This document shows, piece after piece, positions 1-5,254 of a DNA stretch of 5,254 bases. Location of the stretch: NCBI GenBank assembly GCA_023139225.1, contig JAGLNZ010000269.1, forward strand, positions 1 through 5,254, written 5' to 3'. The notes below the pieces were generated by a model. The model did not search any database. It saw only the letters and a list, made by a program, of their open reading frames with translations, and was not told where the DNA came from. Every line of letters begins with the position of its first letter. The first letter of the stretch is position 1. The DNA is from Desulfobacula sp. (GTDB lineage Bacteria > Desulfobacterota > Desulfobacteria > Desulfobacterales > Desulfobacteraceae). The position numbers and the translations under genes were made by a program.

Positions 1-2067
1 TCCCACCAGATTGCAGTTGCCATTGATCGCAAGCGTATCAATGAAGCATTAAAGGAAAATGAAGAAAGGTATAGAACGCTTTGTGAAAAATCCCATGATA
101 TTATCATGCGGTTTGATAAATCCTGCTGCCACCTCTATGTTAATCCTGCCATTGAACAGCTGGGTTTTACACCGGAGCAAATGATCGGTAAAACCCATAA
201 AGAGTTGGATTTCCCTGAAGTTCTTGTGAATCAATGGGAAGTTTCAATTCTTAATGTGTTTGAAACCGGGCAGGTGAACCGAATTGAATTCAAACTGCCG
301 GACGGGCTGTGGATAGACTGGTTGCTGTGCCCTGAATTTGGTTCAGCCAATCAAGTGAAATCCGTGATTACCTTTGCAAGGGATATCACCGAAAGAAAGC
401 AGGTGGAATTTCATAGCGCCTGTTATGATAAAATCAATAAAAATATTATTAATGCAGCCGATATGGAGCAGATGTTCAATGGTATCCTTGACACGATGAT
501 TGAAATTTTTAATTGTGACAGGGCATGGATTCTTTTTCCCTGTAATCCTAATGCAGCAAGTTATTCCATGCCATTTTTAAAAGCCAGACCGCAATGGCAT
601 AAAGAACCGGGTTATAATGTCAAAATTAACAGGCAGGCCAGTGATCTTTTAAAAGAGATCTTAAGATCTGATGACCCCGTCGTTTTTGACAAAATATCAG
701 GCAAAAAAATTAGAAAAGAAGTTCAAAAAAAAGATTTTGTACTGTCACAGATCATTATTCCCATTTTTCCAAAGACAGGAGAACCCTGGGCAGTCGGCCT
801 GCACCAATGTTCCCATGCAAGGGTGTGGACCAGAGAAGACAGCCGGTTGTTTAAAGGAATTTCCCAAAGAATTGCAGACGGGTTAAGCAGTATGCTGCTT
901 TTCAGGGAATTGCGGCAGACAAAAAATTATTTTGATAATGTGATTAATTCCATGCCTTCAATCCTGATGGGAGTCGATCTGGAGGGTAGGATTACACAAT
1001 GGAACTACCGGGCCAAACTGGATACGGGAATAGCACTTAAAGATGTTATAGGACAATATTTTTATCATCTTTTTCCTCATCTGATTAAATTTGTTGACAC
1101 AATTAAGACCGCAATTGACGAGCAGAAAGTGATTGAAGAAATCAAAATACCTCGTTTGATTAAGGGTAAAACCATATATGAGAATATTACGATTTATCCT
1201 TTAAAAGGAGCCCATACACAGGGTGCCGTGATCAGAATGGATGATGTCACACAGCAAATTCAAATGGAAGAGATGATGATTCAATCGGAAAAAATGCTTT
1301 CTATCGGCGGGCTTGCGGCCGGCATGGCCCATGAAATTAATAACCCTCTGGCAGGTATGATGCAGAATGCTCAACTGGTATTAAACCGCCTTTCAAAAAA
1401 AATACCCGGAAATGAGAAGATTGCACAAGAGGTCGGGACATCCATGGAAGTCATTAAAGCTTACATGGACAAAAGAAAAATTTTAAATCAGCTTGAGCAT
1501 ATTAATGAGGCGGGTGCGCGTGCAGCCGGAATTGTTCAAAATATGCTGTCCTTTGCAAAAAAGGCAAAAGGTTCCAAGACTTATGAAAACCTGGCCCGGT
1601 TGCTGGACAGAACCATTGAGCTTGCTCAAAATGATTATGATTTGAAAAAAAGGTTTGATTTTAAACAGATTAAAATCAGGAAACAGGAAGACAAAGCATT
1701 CCCCCTGATATTTTGTGAGCCCAGCAAAATTCAACAGGTTTTTTTAAATATTATCAAGAACGGCACTGAGACCATGGTTGAATTTAAAGAAAAAATGACG
1801 GAACCCCCTGAATTTTTCATCCGGTTTTCCATTGCAGATGATATGGGGGTTATCCAGATCAAGGATAACGGCCCCGGGATGACGGAAGACGTAAGGAAAA
1901 GAGTATTTGAGCCTTTTTATACGACAAAATCACCCAATAAAGGAACAGGACTGGGACTTTCCGTTGCATTCTTTATCATTGTTGAAGAACATCAAGGAGA
2001 GCTGAGCGTTGAGTCAGCACCAGGGCAGGGAGCCAATTTTATTATCAAGCTGCCGATACATGATTAA
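1..2067 (+). CDS. Multi-sensor histidine kinase (PAS-GAF-PAS-HisKA-HATPase), 5' end missing
   Basis: The frame is open from base 1 (SHQIAVAIDRKRINEALKENEERY...), so the visible 688 codons are the C-terminal part of a longer protein. ATG at 106 lies inside a PAS domain and is not a real start. Domains, numbered from base 1: residues 1-20 look like the exit helix of an upstream sensor domain; PAS about 22-134, ending in RDITERK; GAF about 138-300, with LHQCSHARVWT near its end; PAS about 310-425; HisKA with H-box GMAHEINNPL and phospho-acceptor His444; HATPase with N-box Asn587 (NIIKNG), G1 DNGPGM (622-627), F-box FEPFY (636-640) and G2 GTGLGL (648-653). All catalytic boxes are intact. A roughly 30-residue insert (465-496) separates the two HisKA helices. 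No membrane segment or receiver domain is visible, so the part seen is cytoplasmic and would pass phosphate to a separate response regulator, which is not in the window. The stimulus is unknown. Confidence 0.93.
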   Translation, partial: SHQIAVAIDRKRINEALKENEERYRTLCEKSHDIIMRFDKSCCHLYVNPAIEQLGFTPEQMIGKTHKELDFPEVLVNQWEVSILNVFETGQVNRIEFKLPDGLWIDWLLCPEFGSANQVKSVITFARDITERKQVEFHSACYDKINKNIINAADMEQMFNGILDTMIEIFNCDRAWILFPCNPNAASYSMPFLKARPQWHKEPGYNVKINRQASDLLKEILRSDDPVVFDKISGKKIRKEVQKKDFVLSQIIIPIFPKTGEPWAVGLHQCSHARVWTREDSRLFKGISQRIADGLSSMLLFRELRQTKNYFDNVINSMPSILMGVDLEGRITQWNYRAKLDTGIALKDVIGQYFYHLFPHLIKFVDTIKTAIDEQKVIEEIKIPRLIKGKTIYENITIYPLKGAHTQGAVIRMDDVTQQIQMEEMMIQSEKMLSIGGLAAGMAHEINNPLAGMMQNAQLVLNRLSKKIPGNEKIAQEVGTSMEVIKAYMDKRKILNQLEHINEAGARAAGIVQNMLSFAKKAKGSKTYENLARLLDRTIELAQNDYDLKKRFDFKQIKIRKQEDKAFPLIFCEPSKIQQVFLNIIKNGTETMVEFKEKMTEPPEFFIRFSIADDMGVIQIKDNGPGMTEDVRKRVFEPFYTTKSPNKGTGLGLSVAFFIIVEEHQGELSVESAPGQGANFIIKLPIHD

Positions 2068-2803
2068 TCGATGAGGCCATAAATCCTGCCCCAAAACCAT
2101 TATCAATATTCACTACGGCAATATTGGAACTGCACGAATTCAGCATTCCTAGAAGAGCTGTCATTCCGCCAAAACTCGACCCATATCCAATGCTTGTAGG
2201 AACTGCAATGACAGGGGCTTTGACCATCCCTGCCACAACACTGGGAAGTGCTCCTTCCATTCCGGCTACAACAATAAGAACGGCTGAATTCAAAATCTGT
2301 TCCTGGTGGGCAAAAAGACGGTGAATACCGGCTACCCCAACATCAAATATCGTTTCAACCTCATTCCCCATGGCTTTGGCAGTTAAAAAAGCCTCTTTTG
2401 CCACGGGAATATCCGATGTCCCGGCAGAAATTACAAGGATTTTTCCTGTACCTGTGATTTTGGGCTCATTTTTTTTAAGCCACAGGAGTCTTGCATCTTT
2501 AAAATACTCAGCCTCGGAAAATTTTGAAGTTATTTTTTGTGCCTTTTGTTTTTCAAGGCGGGTCACAAGAATGATATCCTCATTGATGATCATTTTTTCC
2601 ATGATACCAATGATTTGTTCACTTGTTTTGCCCTGTCCGAAAATCACTTCGGGGAAGCCCTTTCTTAAAGACCTGTGATGATCTATCTGTGCGAAATCAA
2701 TATCCTCAAAAGAGATATGCTTAAGTTGCTTTTGTGCATCTTTAACAGATAAGAACCCTTCGGCCACCTGAGAAAGAATTTTGGTCAAATTATCCTGGTT
2801 CAT
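2045..2803 (-). CDS. larB: LarB, pyridinium-3,5-biscarboxylic acid mononucleotide synthase
   Basis: The 252-residue protein matches the LarB/CpmA family, whose C-terminal half resembles PurE. Known role: LarB carboxylates the pyridine ring of nicotinic acid adenine dinucleotide and releases AMP, giving the precursor that LarE and LarC turn into the nickel-pincer nucleotide of lactate racemase. Visible motifs: SAGTSD (126-131), DVGVAGIHR (154-162), AGMEGALPSVVAG (180-192), PVIAVPTSIGYGSSFGG (197-213) and LNSCSSNIAVVNIDNGFGAG (221-240). Cys224 and Glu183 align with the Cys221 and Glu180 that I recall as catalytic in Lactiplantibacillus plantarum LarB. A stop codon lies two codons upstream of the ATG, so this start is the only good one. 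The Shine-Dalgarno is weak, and the start sits 15 bp after the upstream gene's stop, which suggests translational coupling. The 3' end overlaps the convergent kinase gene by 23 bp. No larA, larC or larE is in view. Older annotations call this family NCAIR mutase-like or circadian phase modifier CpmA. Confidence 0.93.
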   Translation of the reverse strand: MNQDNLTKILSQVAEGFLSVKDAQKQLKHISFEDIDFAQIDHHRSLRKGFPEVIFGQGKTSEQIIGIMEKMIINEDIILVTRLEKQKAQKITSKFSEAEYFKDARLLWLKKNEPKITGTGKILVISAGTSDIPVAKEAFLTAKAMGNEVETIFDVGVAGIHRLFAHQEQILNSAVLIVVAGMEGALPSVVAGMVKAPVIAVPTSIGYGSSFGGMTALLGMLNSCSSNIAVVNIDNGFGAGFMASSINHVSAA

Positions 2804-2818
2804 AGACTAAACTTTGCT

Positions 2819-3976
2819 TTAGCTTTGACGGCGCAGCCAGGAAAGCCCTTTGCCTGATTTTTCAGCCTTGGCTTCCTCATCGTCAGGGACCTTGGTTTCT
2901 TCATTTTTTTCCATAACGGATGGCTCCTCATTGTTTTGTTTTTCCCGGGTGTCGGAAATATATTTGGCATAGCCCCATTTGTACCTGCCGAATTTGCAAT
3001 ATCCATGGACATTATTGAATCGGGCATCAATATTTTTTCCAATGGGGATCACATTACCGTCAATATTGGGACTAAGGTACTCTGACAGCTCGACACTGCC
3101 GCCGCCTGAAAGGATAATTGAATCAATGTCCCAGTCATTTTCCCACAGTCTGTTGAGATCGGATGCAATGGCTGATGCGGCATGGGTGTAGACTCGTTTT
3201 TTCAGATTTGAAATATTGTATTCTTTTCCTCTGATTTTGATTATTCCCGAGTCAATAAATTTAAACATTCTGTAAAGTTCAATAGTAATACTGCTTTCCT
3301 GCCTTAATTTATTGGCAATCACGGAAAAGCATTTTGAAATACCGGTGTCCATTGTGGAAGAACCTCTTTCAATATATTGAAGATGATCGAAAATACTAAA
3401 ATCCGTGGTTCTAAAACCAATATCAACAACACCCAGTTTTTGCGTTGCAAGCCCACGGTCTTTAATTTTTCCCTGGTCATCAAAAATAAGATTGAAAATT
3501 GATCCAATGGGCTGCGGGATCACATGAATTTTATCGATGTGAACTCTTTTTGTTACATCTTTACCATCTTTATTGTGAAACGTTATTTCGTGAACTCCCC
3601 TGATCATCTCTTTGAATTTTTTGGTGTCTCTTTTTAGATAGCCGACCGGTAGGCCGGATACAACATTAATAGGCGCAGAAGTATCTGTGCAGATACCTGC
3701 AGCTGCAATGGCAAGAATTTTGACAAAATCTTCGAGAAGTTTTTCCTGGTCAAGGGTAAATTCACGTATATTCGATTGAAGTTCTGCATAACTGCCAAGA
3801 AAATAGGATTTATCCTCCAGGGTAATATGCAGATTCGATGTTGAAGAATCATCGCCCAATAAAGAGCGGAACTGGATGTCCGTGGCATCTCCGATGAGTG
3901 ATTTAAATATCACTGAATTTTTGCCATTATATGCTTTTGTAAAACCAAACCCGACATCGATTCCAACAATTTCCAT
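2819..3976 (-). CDS. ParM/StbA-type actin-like ATPase
   Basis: The 385-residue protein has the actin/Hsp70 fold signatures. These are phosphate-1 loop GIDVGFGFTK (5-14, Asp7), SGLPVGY (107-113), VIPQPIGS (152-159), phosphate-2 loop VVDIGFRTTDF (183-193) and adenosine motif IILSGGGSVELSEYL (287-301). Together they point to the plasmid-segregation ParM/StbA group or the related archaeal-type (Ta0583-like) actins. The family polymerises into ATP-dependent filaments; the cargo here is unknown. ATG 3976 is supported by a strong Shine-Dalgarno (GGGAGGAG) six bases upstream. After about residue 340 the fold ends. A charged, Glu/Lys-rich, probably disordered tail follows (about 341-376), closed by GLSWLRRQS. 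larB follows after 15 bp in the same direction. No parR-like gene lies next to it, and no iterated parC-like repeats lie in the 185 bp upstream, so a classical plasmid segregation role is doubtful. It is probably a chromosomal actin homologue of unknown job. Confidence 0.85.
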   Translation of the reverse strand: MEIVGIDVGFGFTKAYNGKNSVIFKSLIGDATDIQFRSLLGDDSSTSNLHITLEDKSYFLGSYAELQSNIREFTLDQEKLLEDFVKILAIAAAGICTDTSAPINVVSGLPVGYLKRDTKKFKEMIRGVHEITFHNKDGKDVTKRVHIDKIHVIPQPIGSIFNLIFDDQGKIKDRGLATQKLGVVDIGFRTTDFSIFDHLQYIERGSSTMDTGISKCFSVIANKLRQESSITIELYRMFKFIDSGIIKIRGKEYNISNLKKRVYTHAASAIASDLNRLWENDWDIDSIILSGGGSVELSEYLSPNIDGNVIPIGKNIDARFNNVHGYCKFGRYKWGYAKYISDTREKQNNEEPSVMEKNEETKVPDDEEAKAEKSGKGLSWLRRQS

Positions 3977-3982
3977 ATCGTT

Positions 3983-3990
3983 CTCCTCCC
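3983..3990 (-). promoter_or_regulatory. Ribosome binding site of the actin-like gene
   Basis: Read on the minus strand this is GGGAGGAG, close to the ideal anti-16S complement, with six bases to the ATG at 3976. It fixes the start of the actin-like gene and predicts strong initiation. larB downstream, by contrast, has no clear site of its own. Confidence 0.85.
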
Positions 3991-4025
3991 GCTAGTTTTA
4001 GGCGCTATTATCGGATCAATTTGAA

Positions 4026-4037
4026 GACGTAAGCGTC
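4026..4037. promoter_or_regulatory. Short dyad in the divergent intergenic region
   Basis: GACG-TAAG-CGTC forms a 4-bp inverted repeat around a 4-base centre. Its right arm overlaps GCGTCAA (4033-4039), which recurs at 4066-4072. The dyad lies between the candidate minus-strand -10 and the actin-like start. It could be an operator half-site cluster, but the arms are short enough to arise by chance. Confidence 0.2.
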
Positions 4038-4042
4038 AATGT

Positions 4043-4072
4043 TAGATAGCATTATGAAATAACCTGCGTCAA
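4043..4072 (-). promoter_or_regulatory. Candidate promoter of the actin-like gene/larB unit
   Basis: On the minus strand TTGACG (4072-4067) is followed after 18 bases by TATCTA (4048-4043). The -35 is five of six to the sigma-70 consensus, but the -10 is poor. It sits about 65 bp upstream of the ATG, in the divergent region where a promoter is needed. It is a pattern match only. Confidence 0.35.
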
Positions 4073-4100
4073 GGGATAATGAAATGGATTTTATGCATTC

Positions 4101-4127
4101 TTGCACTTCTTCATTAAATATTATAGA
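4101..4127 (+). promoter_or_regulatory. Candidate promoter of cmoA-cmoB
   Basis: TTGCAC (4101-4106) is followed after 15 bases by TATAGA (4122-4127), in an AT-rich stretch ending about 35 bp before the cmoA ATG. Each hexamer matches four of six consensus bases and the spacer is short, so this is tentative. If correct, the region upstream of 4128 is not translated, which agrees with the ATG 4162 start. Confidence 0.3.
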
Positions 4128-4150
4128 AGTTTGCAGAATAATTTTTTTGC

Positions 4151-4156
4151 GGGTGG
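4151..4156 (+). promoter_or_regulatory. Ribosome binding site of cmoA
   Basis: GGGTGG lies five bases before ATG 4162. It supports that start over the in-frame ATG at 4084, which lacks homology to CmoA and has only the weak AAGGG at 4072-4076 upstream. The in-frame GTG at 4153 overlaps this site and is an unlikely start. Confidence 0.55.
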
Positions 4157-4161
4157 AAAAA

Positions 4162-4890
4162 ATGAAGAAAGACCAGGTATTTGCAGACAAAAAGGTTAGA
4201 GTTAGTCCCTTTGAATTTAATAAAGAGGTGGCCAATGTTTTTGATGATATGCTGCATCGATCGGTACCTTTTTATGCTGAAACCATTAAACGGCAATCGC
4301 AGCTTACTGCCCAGTATTACCAGGAGGGCAGCCGTATTTACGATCTGGGTTGTTCCCATGGAAATCTTGGGATGCTGATCCTGAATCAATTAAGGGAAAA
4401 AAGATTCTCCATGGTCGCTGTGGACAGTTCCAAACCCATGATTGAAAAATATTTAAAACGGCTGGAAAAGAATGATAATACACAAAAGGTTGATCTGATC
4501 TGCGGTTTTTTAGAAGATATTCAAATTAAAAATGCATCAGTGGTCTTAATTAATCTGACCCTGCAATTTCTTGACACGGAAAAACGAGATGATCTTATAA
4601 AAAAAATTTATCAGGGGATGAATCCAAACGGCATCCTTGTTTTAACGGAAAAGACGGTTCATGCAGCAAAGATGCTGGATGATCTTCAAACAAAATTTTA
4701 TAAAACCTTCAAAGTTGAAAACGGTTATTCCCAGCTTGAGATCAGTCAAAAAAGGGATGCTCTTGAAAAGGTTCTTATCCCGGATACCCTTGAAACCCAT
4801 CGCAACAGAATTTTAAACGCAGGGTTTACAATATTTGATATCTGGCTCAAATGGTTTAATTTTGCCTCAATGATAGCCATAAAGAAATAA
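4162..4890 (+). CDS. cmoA: CmoA, carboxy-S-adenosyl-L-methionine synthase
   Basis: The 242-residue protein aligns along its whole length with E. coli CmoA (247 residues). CmoA converts S-adenosylmethionine and prephenate into carboxy-S-adenosylmethionine and phenylpyruvate, in the cytoplasm. Shared blocks: VANVFDDMLHRSVPFY (23-38), the SAM-binding motif IYDLGCSHGNLG (59-70), VDSSKPMIE (87-95), NLTLQFL (131-137), KIYQGMNPNG (148-157), NGYSQLEISQKR (187-198), ETHRNRILNAGF (211-222) and FNFASMIAIK (232-241). Arg198 corresponds to E. coli Arg199, which I recall as binding the extra carboxylate of the product. That residue separates CmoA from ordinary methyltransferases. The start at 4162 gives the family's usual length; an upstream in-frame ATG (4084) would add 26 unrelated residues. 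cmoB begins 20 bp downstream, so the two are almost certainly one operon, and the product feeds CmoB directly. Confidence 0.95.
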   Translation: MKKDQVFADKKVRVSPFEFNKEVANVFDDMLHRSVPFYAETIKRQSQLTAQYYQEGSRIYDLGCSHGNLGMLILNQLREKRFSMVAVDSSKPMIEKYLKRLEKNDNTQKVDLICGFLEDIQIKNASVVLINLTLQFLDTEKRDDLIKKIYQGMNPNGILVLTEKTVHAAKMLDDLQTKFYKTFKVENGYSQLEISQKRDALEKVLIPDTLETHRNRILNAGFTIFDIWLKWFNFASMIAIKK

Positions 4891-4910
4891 CCATAAAGGT
4901 CACACGTATA

Positions 4911-5254
4911 ATGGAAAAATTGCTTCAACAACGTCACCGTCTGAAAATAGACCATTGCTATAATGAGTTTGAAACACTCATAAAAGAAAAAAGAGCCTTT
5001 CTGGATCAGCCCCGGGGTAATTTTTTAAAATATAAAAAAGTTCTTGAAAGTATCCCTGAATTTATTCCTTCGTTCATAGATCTTAAAACCCGTGTGATCA
5101 CCATTGGAGAGAAAGCGGACCTGACACAGCAAGAATACTATTTGCTCGAGGATAAGCTTGCACAGCTTTGCCCCTGGCGAAAAGGACCTTTTAATCTTTT
5201 TGGAATTAAGATTGACTCAGAATGGCAATCCTGGATGAAGTGGGACAGGCTGAT
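4911..5254 (+). CDS. cmoB: CmoB, tRNA U34 carboxymethyltransferase, 3' end beyond window
   Basis: Translation from ATG 4911 gives 114 complete codons, open to the right edge. E. coli CmoB is 323 residues, so about one third is present. CmoB moves the carboxymethyl group of carboxy-SAM onto 5-hydroxyuridine at tRNA position 34, forming cmo5U, which widens wobble decoding. The decisive block is CPWRKGPFNLFGIKIDSEW (87-105) followed by MKWDRL (109-114), nearly identical to the E. coli segment at the same residue numbers. Lys91, Trp105 and Lys110, which I recall as carboxy-SAM ligands, are all kept. The first 85 residues are the divergent helical N-terminal domain, and the catalytic Rossmann domain lies off the edge. 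AAGG at 4896-4899 is a plausible but distant Shine-Dalgarno (11 bases). The 20-bp gap after cmoA shows an operon. Confidence 0.94.
   Translation, partial: MEKLLQQRHRLKIDHCYNEFETLIKEKRAFLDQPRGNFLKYKKVLESIPEFIPSFIDLKTRVITIGEKADLTQQEYYLLEDKLAQLCPWRKGPFNLFGIKIDSEWQSWMKWDRL

Noticed and set aside
811..831. Cys-Ser-His in the kinase GAF domain (LHQCSHARVWT) as a possible bilin attachment site
   Set aside because: The motif sits in the late beta-strand of the GAF domain, where many non-photosensory GAF domains carry a similar HQCS-x-R-x-W string, not at the chromophore cysteine position.
725..1402. Two A8 tracts (725-732 and 1395-1402) in the kinase as possible phase-variation or slippage sites
   Set aside because: The frame is intact across both and the tracts encode ordinary Lys codons in an AT-rich gene; nothing indicates programmed slippage.
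2104..2126. Inverted repeat CAATATT / AATATTG near the larB 3' end
   Set aside because: It is AT-only, lies inside larB coding sequence and comes from two Asn-Ile codon pairs in a conserved LarB motif; there is no GC stem or T-run to make a terminator.
2370..2678. Open frame of 102 codons opposite larB
   Set aside because: It lies fully antisense to a well-supported conserved gene, has no recognisable domain and no ribosome binding site; it is a shadow frame.
4084..4161. In-frame upstream ATG that would extend cmoA by 26 residues
   Set aside because: The extension has no resemblance to CmoA N-termini, makes the protein longer than the family, and runs through the likely promoter; ATG 4162 has a better-placed ribosome binding site.
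4008..4389. Minus-strand frames across the intergenic region and cmoA start
   Set aside because: They mostly overlap cmoA in antisense and have low-complexity composition with no family resemblance.

Overview
The window is AT-rich (roughly 40% G+C by eye) bacterial chromosome-like DNA. It holds four protein genes, plus a fifth that is cut by the right edge. The wording of the histidine kinase is what I associate with multi-PAS/GAF sensors of sulfate-reducing Desulfobacterota, especially Desulfobacter/Desulfobacula-type genomes. The cues are the GAF end motif LHQCSHARVWT, the H-box AAGMAHEINNPLAGMMQN, and an AQEVGTSMEVIKAYMDKR insert between the HisKA helices. This taxonomic call is an inference from family memory, not from a search.

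Layout: (1) bases 1-2067, plus strand: the 3' 688 codons of a sensor histidine kinase (GAF/linker end, PAS, GAF, PAS, HisKA, HATPase) whose start lies to the left. (2) Bases 2045-2803, minus strand: larB, for the first enzyme of nickel-pincer cofactor synthesis. Its last 23 bases overlap the kinase stop tail to tail. (3) Bases 2819-3976, minus strand: a ParM/StbA-type actin-like ATPase, 15 bp upstream of larB and reading in the same direction, so the two look co-transcribed. (4) Bases 3977-4161: a 185-bp divergent intergenic region with a strong Shine-Dalgarno site for the actin-like gene, plausible promoters in both directions, a short dyad and a repeated GCGTCAA word. (5) Bases 4162-4890 and 4911 to the right edge, plus strand: cmoA and the first 114 codons of cmoB, the two-enzyme pathway that builds 5-oxyacetyluridine at the tRNA wobble base.

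How the genes work together: cmoA-cmoB is a clear functional pair. CmoA makes carboxy-S-adenosylmethionine and CmoB uses it on tRNA U34. The larB/actin-like pair has no known functional link and is the odd part of the window. The actin-like gene lacks the ParR partner and centromere-like repeats expected of a plasmid segregation cassette, and it is followed by a cofactor-biosynthesis gene instead. Its protein ends in a charged linker and a short peptide (GLSWLRRQS) that resembles the tips of division proteins FtsZ and FtsA. I see no mobile elements, CRISPR arrays, tRNA or rRNA genes.
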